DNA from: Acanthaster planci
Taxonomy: Eukaryota > Echinodermata > Asteroidea > Valvatida > Acanthasteridae
Reading direction: 5' to 3'
Assembly: GCF_001949145.1 (NCBI RefSeq)
Contig: NW_019091655.1
Span: forward strand, 31,464-95,463
DNA: 64,000 bases
The position numbers and the translations under genes are program-made. This document shows, piece after piece, positions 56,332-64,000 of this stretch (within the stretch, counting starts at the first letter, position 1; each line of letters starts with the position of its first letter). Under the pieces are notes generated by a model. The model made no database searches, was not told the DNA's origin, and saw nothing but the letters and a program-made list of their open reading frames with translations.

Positions 56332-59300
56332 TCCTGAAAGAAATATGTAGAAATTTAGCTCCCTTCAGGAATTATGCCAATGGTACAAGTGATCTGCAGA
56401 GGGCAGTAGGAAAGTTCACAACATCCCACAAAGTGTTTGAATTTTTGGCTTCTGATAGGACAAAGGTCAAGTGTTCATGTATTGAAGGTCTTAGAATGTT
56501 TAAAGCAGTTCTGCTTTTGAGTGTAAATAGGCAAAGCTGTTGTGTATTCATAAAGTCCTCAATATTGGTTGATTATGTAACCACTTGCTAATGTTTTTCC
56601 ACAACTGTGCCAATTTTCATTCCTTTTCATGTTCCGTGTCTTTAGAAATGTAGGAATAATGAGTTGTTGCCGAGACTGTAATTTCTGCTCGAAAAGTTTG
56701 TTTTTCTTTCAGAATGGTGGATGCGTGCCGATTGTGAGCATGATTCTTGACTGTTATTAACTTTTGAAAAATACCTACATTACTCAAGAAAGAAATTAAA
56801 TGCCCAAAGTGTTGGTTACTCTGATTGCAATTGTGGGTTGGGCCTAATATTTGAAGGATATTCACTTGAATGGAAAATGTTTGTATATTAATGTTTATTA
56901 TTATTAATGTTTATGTCACATGACTGTGTATTAACATTTGATAATGCCTGCTGAGAAGTGATAATGCCCGCGGCATAAATCATGTGCTAGCATATGAATA
57001 CAAGACAGTTTAATTGGGTTTGACTGGTCAGGAGTCTGTGTGCATGTAATGCACCACGGGCGCACCAAGTTCAATGAAGGGGATTCTTTTGGACAACTTT
57101 CAAAAGGAATATACCATAAAATGGACGGGGGTGTTCGGAAAATGAAAGTAAAGTTTTAGAACAAAATTGTTGGAAATCCATCATTTGTTGACTTGTTTTG
57201 TCTCTCTGAATAAAAAGGTATTTATGATTGGGAATAAATATGTGCTTGGTCGATACTAACATTTAAGACCTTGCTCTGGAGAACGAATGCTGATAAATGC
57301 CATCGCCTGCGGCTCGGGCATTAGTCACGTCCATTCTGCTGAGCCTGTCTTAAACGTACGTTTAAAGTGTAGCTGAAATGAATTATCGTCGACACAGGTT
57401 TTCTGCATCTGTGCACTTTTCTTTAATGTATGAAAACCCTTACACACTCACACAAACTCTTTTTTGGTTGAAAATGTGTTGAAAAGTGCACACTTTTAAC
57501 CGTTCAAAATTATCCATGTTTTCTTGAACAACTGAGGGCGCTGTTGCTGTTAAGGTCAGCTACGGAAGACATGGTTCAGTGCATACGTATTTCTTTTTGA
57601 ATTTTGATCCCAGAATTTACTAACTGTGAAAACATTCTGAGAGAGGGATTGATGGTTTCTTATTACTGTGCAAATAAACAACAATGAACCAGGAAAGGAC
57701 GAGAAACTTAGTCCAAGAAAATCTACAAAAATGCAGGACTTTTTGTGTACAGACCAATGTAACATTGAGGCTTCCTCCTGAGATGACATCACAGTTTTCT
57801 CATGAATATAGAATTATCATTAACATAAAAACCAAAAAGGCATTAAAGTACCCTGTGAAATCGGGTAGTTGATTTTTTGAATTTTTTTAAATAAAAAAAT
57901 CGGATGTTTAAAATTTAAATTGGATTTGAATCGGATTTGTATGATTGTAATAAAAATGTGAGACATGTTGGCTCAAAAGGTCTATTCAAAAGCAAGTAAA
58001 TTAGCTGCAGGTGTAATAATGTTCTTTTATTTATTTATTTTGTGACAAAATTTAACGAATTTGGACTTCAATTAAAAAATTTAAATCAAGTTATTTGATT
58101 AAATTCACAAACCATTATGTCTTAGCCTTGGTGAAATGCATGCAGAATAACACCTACGGGTACATGTCCCCTCAGAGAAGACATTTCCTTCAGAGACAAG
58201 TACAAACACCTATACAGTACAAAGGATAAAGTGCATGCCAGGTTTTAAACTGAACTCTCAAGTTTTGACAAAAGTAGAGTTCACTAGAATTTGTTACTGG
58301 GATACTTATACGTGCATCAAATGACTAATGAGTGAGAAACATGCCATGAACAGGTGCATGCATTTATTTTGCGTGCGACATGTACATGTGTAGCTACAAA
58401 ATGCTGGTATTTTACCTTGGTCTGTGTGCAAAAAGCAGTCTCATTTTGTTTGTTCGTGTTTGTGGTGTTTGGTTGTGTATCAGAGGCAGGAGGCCATCTT
58501 GGCTTTTTCTGAATGAGAAAAGCCGCTCATTTATTCTGTTGCTGTTATCGTGCAAGATGCAGACTTGAGGAATGTATAGAGCCCAGTCTCTGCCTCTTTA
58601 CATGGTGCTCAATCATTCTCTTTTTGTGAAAGGAAAAGTAATTGATTCAAGCAGCTGCTTTACATGACAAGAACATCTTTGCCTTTCAGAAATGAAAGAT
58701 TTTTCTGGCTCACAGATAGAAATAAGTTGTGAAAATGATTTCAGTTTTGTGGACACACCTGTTTCATTATCTACATGTAGGTGTTACACTTACAGCTTTC
58801 CAGAAGACGTTTATTTGTCACATGATTGTTCAAAAGAGTTCAGATATCATTGTCAAATTCTTTCATTTTAAAACACATTATAAGAGTAACTCACATGTAC
58901 GTGTAGTGTTTGTAAATAAGCCCTTGTTGTTTAATTGTCTGAAATCCATTGTTCATTCAAACAAAATTTTACCCTGTATTTTGTGTGCATCAGTGTGAAA
59001 TAATATACATAAATACATTGTACATGTTGATCGGTGTTGTTGAATGTTTCAAACCAATTAAAAGTCCACAACACAGACTTGGGCGTTAAAGAAAATGTGA
59101 TGATGCAGTATAAAGATATGTCACAAATGACCATCAATTTGTGAATTCCAACTTTGTAAAGAACTGTGGTCGTGGTTCAAAAGTAGGTATTTTCAACTAA
59201 AACCAATACCACCCTTGGGCTGTATTCATTGTGGAATAATATCCTCCGTAGGTGGTTAAGCACCAAACTTTGTCGTCCGCTTTCATTTCCCCCCAGGGTT

Positions 59301-60232
59301 GAACATGGGAGTGTCCCTAATTATTTTGTTGTTTAAATTGAAAACAAGTTGCTGGTACAAAGATTGTATCTTTGCTCAGTTGTCAGTTTTGTCCTGCAAA
59401 CTTGAAAATTTCTCTTACATCAGTGCTGGGTTGGCTAACTTAAATCACCTTCTTGTAAAGCACCGATTTAAATTGTGATTTAAATTGATTGATATTCAGT
59501 TAAATCAGTATATTTACACTTTCTTAAAAAAGGCAAACTGTGTTAATTTTCAAATTGGTTCTAAACAGCAAAATCCCCCTCTCTGAGCCTTTCAGTTCCC
59601 AGTATTAATACATATGAATGTTCACTTGTTACAGACAATCTGGGTTGGTAGGATTTTTTATTTGTTCAATTTCATCCACTTGTTTTGATTCAATCAGCGT
59701 TTTGGATTAAGAGAACGAATTTGATGTGAAGGATTTATAATCATGATTTAATTCACTTCATTCAAATTGCCCACTGCAGAGTTTGACATGATAGAGGTAC
59801 CAATGTACATCAACCTTTTGTCTGTACGAGTACATGTACACATGTATTTTATTGAGATTAGAAATCTTGGTCATTATGCAGTGCAACTAAAACCAGCAAC
59901 ATGATCTTAATAAACTTAAACCAAACTTAAAAATGATTAAACTTGAAAATTCTGTGCTACAGGAGCCAAAATGAGTCTGTTTTGCTCCTGAAGCTGGAAA
60001 TCATCCATGGTGTATAAACTGCAAAAATTGGTCCCAGAAACCTTTGGGATGCAAAGACTTACGGTGGCAGTTGATAGGATACATACATGTACTGTAGGTG
60101 CAATTCAAGAATTCCTGAAAAAAATCCTCTTCTGTAAGATGGAAAAGGGATTAGTCTGAGACCTCAGTGGGAGATTTTTAATGCGCATTGAAAACACTAT
60201 GTATGAGTTTATTAAATTCCACAAAATACATA

Positions 60233-60410
60233 TACAGTTGAACCTCGTTAATAAGAGGTCCTTCGGACTTATTACCTTGTTATAACGATAACTTTATATT
60301 ATCAGGAATTTTAAAAAAAAAAGGAGAAGCAAAAGATTGGGACCCAAAAATGTCCTCTTTGTAAGCATAATCTTGTATTAACTGTGATCTATTAATGAGG
60401 TTCAAATGTA
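60233..60410. mobile_element. Small pogo/Tigger-like MITE
   Basis: 178 bases flanked by TA. The left end TACAGTTGAACCTCGTTAAT is the inverted repeat of the right end ATTAATGAGGTTCAAATGTA. The TTGAACCTCGTTA motif is typical of pogo/mariner-type termini. No coding capacity. Confidence 0.7.
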
Positions 60411-60479
60411 CCCAAAAAAATATAGTGCCTCAATAAGTACATTGGCACACAGCTAAATTTTCATTGGCTAGAATAGATT

Positions 60480-61637
60480 TATTCATGCATTACTGATAAT
60501 GATGTCTTCATCATAAATTTGTGACTTAATAAAAAATGAAGTTTGCTTCCCCTTCACGGAAGAGCAGTAACTATATATGTTGTAGAGAACACATGCGGTA
60601 CATGAATCAGGCTACCAAGAAATACTACAAGTACGTCTCACTGCCATTACGTCTTCATTTCTTTATGTTGTATGTTTTTTTATTATGTGGTATACGATTG
60701 AATTTATGTCCAGCCGGCTCATGAGTCAGATCTGTAAGTTTAGCCAAGCATATCGGCTGATCGATGCATTTGCATTGTAACAAATGACATTAAAAGTCAC
60801 AGTGGTACTGCTGATGGCAATATGATTACTTTGGCATCATCGCAGCTTTTAATGGCTCGTGATTAGAATCATTCTAAAGGGAAATACATCCAGTATCAAT
60901 TAGTAAATTGAACGAAAGCCTGTGTATTGTCACAAATAAATATCCGCTGTCCACCATTTTTCCAAGAGATGACAAGCTGAATGGACTCTGTGCAGGAGAT
61001 ACATACGGAGGGAGCTTTTTTGCATCCAGCAGTGATCAACGCTGTTGTGGCAAAACATGAGATAGGCCAGAACTCAGTGGTATTCCAAGATTGGTTGATT
61101 TTCAGTTTTATTGACCGGATTTGAAGATACTGCAGACACAACGATTCAATGTCCACAACGACAGTGTGCCATTGATTTTGTAGAGCTGAAGTTTATTTCA
61201 CCTTGGTACCTGGCAAATGGCATGAATGATATTTGTGTGTCATCATTGAGTAAATAGCCATGCATAGAGTTGATGGATATTTCTGTCACATCTGCATACA
61301 TCAATCAGCATTCATGAAACCCTTGTGAAGAAACAAATCTTTTATGGTATTTTTTTTGCGTGGGACTGAAACCTATAATCTCCTGTGTTGTATAAAGTGC
61401 TGATGGTTTGGAGCACTTAACCCAGTGCGTACAGCATGTTTTGGTCTCTTCTTCATCCAATAGGCAGCCATGTTTGCTGTGACAGTGCGTGCAACAGACT
61501 CCTAGTTGTGCAGAAGTAAACTATTCTGGCATGCACAGTGGCATCTTCAACCTGCATTAATCAATGTATTCTGTAGAAACTAGCCACTGTAGGCTTTGGG
61601 TATATTTTCTACATATTGCTACAGATTTTGTGAAAAG
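60480..61637 (+). repeat. 5' flank of GPCR 4, duplicate of the GPCR 2 flank
   Basis: Counterpart of 48040-49082. Conserved blocks include CATTACTGATAATG, GTTGTAGAGA, AGTCACAGTGGTACTGCTG and TTCTAAAGGGAAATACATCC. Confidence 0.6.
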
Positions 61638-62540
61638 ATGGATGAGCGAGACAACTTGACACATGACGCATCTAGTTGCGACAGGGAGGTGTACACATCC
61701 TACAGTGAGCGGCAGGTTTTTGCTGCTATCTTTGGCATCATCTCTGTGGTGGGAACTGTTGATAATGCCTTGGTCATAGCCGCTGTGATCCTATCCAGAA
61801 AACTCCACAACGCTACAAACATGTTTGTGCTGAACCTGAGTATAGCTGACTTTTTGACCTGTATCTATACCATCCCAATCAACATGGTGGCAGTTTTGAG
61901 TGAGGACAACTGGCCCCCGCCTAACGCCCCCTGCAAACTCGCAGGCTTCTTGCTGGTACTCTGTTCCAGTTGCAGCCTGAACAACCTGGCCTGTATTGCC
62001 ATCAACAGGTGACGGACCTTGGCTGGGATTATCCTGACATGGCTGGTGCCCTTGGCTGTCGTGATTTTCCCGGCTTTGAGTGGCATCATGGAAATCAATT
62101 TTAATCCTAATTCTTCACTCTGCACATGGATCCTGACTGGTTCTGTTGATGTGTTCAGCTTCATTGCCTTTGCTACATGTTTTCCACTTCAGGTGTCCCT
62201 CTTACTCTGGGGTCACATCAACATCTTTTATAATGTCTTCACCCACAGCAAGCGAATCCGACGTGACAGCAACCTCCAGATACAAGTGACCAAGAATCTC
62301 GCGCTTGTCATGTGTTCCTTCATGCTGTGTATGATTCCTACACTGCCAAGGCTGCTGCTTTTTTGTTCTCTGCCTGTGTGGTTTCATTCCACATCTTTTG
62401 CAATTTTTCTGGCTAAGAGTTATATTAATCCGTTCATCTATGCAGCCAGGCGTTCCAACTTCAGAGTCGTGTTTTGCTGCATAATCCGTGGGAAATGGAA
62501 AGACATACCAGAGAGGGTTTCTCGTCAATTTTGCATGTGA
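61638..62540 (+). pseudogene. Class A GPCR 4, broken by deletion and stop
   Basis: The frame is open from ATG 61638 to NPFIYAARRSNF and the final TGA, except for one TGA at 62010-62012. By comparison with GPCR 2, 51 bases (17 codons: the Tyr of NRY and most of ICL2) are missing between two CAACAGG repeats, and the next codon, CGA in GPCR 2, is TGA. TM1-TM3 and TM4-TM7 are otherwise intact, so the loss looks recent. The N-terminus (MDERDNLTHDASS) resembles GPCR 2; TM2-TM3 and ECL2-TM6 resemble GPCR 3. A splice donor at AG/GTGACG is a less likely reading. An assembly error between near-identical paralogues is not excluded. Confidence 0.82.
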
Positions 62541-64000
62541 TCCTTAAATTCTTGGGGGGAACTTCAATAACATTTTGGATTGATTGATTGTGTCTTGTGA
62601 AAAGACAGTGGTCAAACTTCTACAGGTGCAAGGCTGGAGAACATATAAAGCATTTTAATGTGGTTGAAGTTCCAATGCTTAGAGTAAATGGCGTGTTGCT
62701 AACCAGAATGAAGCCTCTCCTAGGTATGAGCCTCGAGCTGGGTCAGGAGATGGCACCATGTTCCTAGCAAAGCGGGCGCCTTTGGTATGAATCACTTTTT
62801 GCTGGTTTGCAAATATGAAATGCGTGCATTAGGGTCACTTCGCTACCAGCAAAATGAATAGGCCTACTCCCTACCAACCTGGCTCTTTTCAACCAATGAG
62901 GAGGTTCTTCGGCTCAAGGCAGATAAAGTCAAGGAAAAATGAACAAAGAAATGTATTTTTCTCAAAGGGGTGGGCTGGGCAAACTACTCTTCCTTGAGTG
63001 TACAGTTTAAAGCCTTTTCAGGTGTAGTTGTGCTAACAATGAGCAAGGTTATCTTTTTTTTTTTTTACAAATCTACGGTTAAGAGTCTATTCTCTGACTT
63101 CAGTTATGTGTACATGTATTTGCCAAACAGCTGGTGATTATGTATTGTGACATTGGCCATGTTTGATGTGTGGACTTCATCAAGATACATAAAAATTAAT
63201 GAAGTGTATTTATGCTGTTCCCGTTATCTTGTTGTTTATTTCTTGTATATATTTTTGATGATTTGTGTTAGTGTTCATTTTGACATATTTTAACAAACAA
63301 CCTTTTAGATGGTGATTACCAAATCTTTTCACATTAGTGCTTTTCAATATGTTTTCCTTTGAATCCTATTTCAGCTGTACAGTAATTGTAGATTTAGAAA
63401 AAAAATCCTCACCAAATCCCTGGTATCTGTGGTCCATTAGAAATCTAGTTGGCTGTAGATTTGTAAAAATAATTTCTAAACAAGTGTTGCATCGTAGAAA
63501 TGGTATAATAAACTCTAGCCTAGAAAGCAGGCATGAGTCAGTGCCCAGTCATTGATGCTTTACCGGGGGCTTCATACTCCCTGAAAGTTTCCACGTGTCA
63601 TTGTTTTCCAGCAAGGTGGAGGATTTTAATAAGAAGATTTTCAGTCTTAATGCCCAAGGAGTTTGACAGTCCCCAACCAGACTACATGATAAATCCACTC
63701 ACTGATAGATTGTTTTTTGTTGGTTGGAGCTCAGTAGTGGTATCCAATCATATGTCAGTTACTGCATTCAGAGGCCCACGTACATGTATGTCACTAGTTG
63801 AGGGTTGGCGATTTTGGACAGTGACCAAGGAGGCCCCGTCATGTCGTACCCAGTCAAGACATGTTTGTGTATGTGGACTTGACTACATGGGCAGAGGTCG
63901 GAATCCATGATGCCCCATCTTTTCATGTTGGCTGATCTACCGATACATCAGCTGCATGTTCAGAGTAAAGAGTATTTTAAAGAGGGACGATACATAGATG
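62541..64000. other. Sequence downstream of GPCR 4; no supported gene
   Basis: Contains one copy of the 200-base repeat (62724-62935). Longer open frames after 63500 show no family resemblance or splice context. Confidence 0.5.
62724..62935 (+). repeat. Repeat family of about 200 bases, copy 5
   Basis: Has ATGAGCCTCGAGCTGGGTCA, TTCCTAGCAAAGCGGGCGCC, CTTCGCTACCAGCAAAATGA and CTTTTCAACCAATGAGGAGG, ending AAGGCAGATAAAG. Confidence 0.6.

Larger units (their letters stand above)
56332..61637. other. Intergenic region between GPCR 3 and GPCR 4
   Basis: No supported exon on either strand. Inverted ends around 56945 (GTGATAATGCCCGCGGC) and 57300-57330 (GCGGCTCGGGCATTAGTCAC) may bound another small element. 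A pogo-like MITE lies at 60233-60410 and the duplicated GPCR 2/4 flank from about 60480. Sequence from 57400 to 60200 is AT-rich with nothing recognised. Confidence 0.5.

Noticed and set aside
62000-62030. GPCR 4 as a two-exon gene using the donor AG/GTGACG
   Set aside because: No suitable acceptor follows that restores ICL2, and the other three receptors have no intron there; deletion plus stop explains it better.
63533-63910. Open frame of 125 codons near the right edge
   Set aside because: No recognisable domain and no splice or repeat context supporting translation.
1-64000. Functional tRNA, rRNA or CRISPR-like arrays
   Set aside because: Only degenerate tRNA-like SINE heads and simple repeats were seen; nothing supports such genes or arrays in this animal sequence.

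Overview
This is animal nuclear DNA: AT-rich non-coding sequence, small GT/AG-spliced exons, many short interspersed repeats and two assembly gaps (one N at 890, a run of N at 43224-43314). Gene content (NUP188, LRR-TIR immune-type genes, a tandem rhodopsin-like receptor family) and the frequent ACATGTACATG-type motifs suggest an invertebrate deuterostome. Amphioxus (Branchiostoma) is my best guess; a sea urchin or hemichordate is possible. The species is an inference.

Layout. (1) 1-16.9 kb, + strand: N-terminal part of NUP188, a scaffold nucleoporin. There are 13 well-supported exons from 2392 to 16195 and a probable 22-base exon at 16822-16843. The remaining three quarters or so of the protein was not found in the window. 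(2) 17-39.4 kb, - strand: a tandem duplication of about 10-11 kb. Each unit carries one seven-exon gene for a protein of about 430 residues with a short acidic N-terminus, about nine leucine-rich repeats and a C-terminal divergent TIR domain. No signal peptide or membrane segment is visible, so these look like cytosolic LRR-TIR proteins. This is the most unusual content of the window. (3) 41.6-62.6 kb, + strand: four class A GPCR genes, each with its coding part in one exon, arranged as two duplicated pairs (1-2 and 3-4). The fourth is broken by a 51-base deletion and a stop codon.

How the parts relate. NUP188 is a housekeeping gene unrelated in function to its neighbours. The LRR-TIR pair and the GPCR array both look like young lineage-specific expansions. 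Receptor N-termini and 5' flanks group 1 with 3 and 2 with 4, but their C-terminal halves group 1 with 2 and 3 with 4, which points to conversion between neighbours. Repeats include a TTAA-flanked, piggyBac-like MITE of about 600 bases in six copies, two other MITE types, several fold-back elements, a repeat family of about 200 bases and tRNA-derived SINE remnants.

Exon limits were read by eye from splice consensus, reading phase and paralogue or remembered vertebrate similarity; no alignment or transcript data were available.
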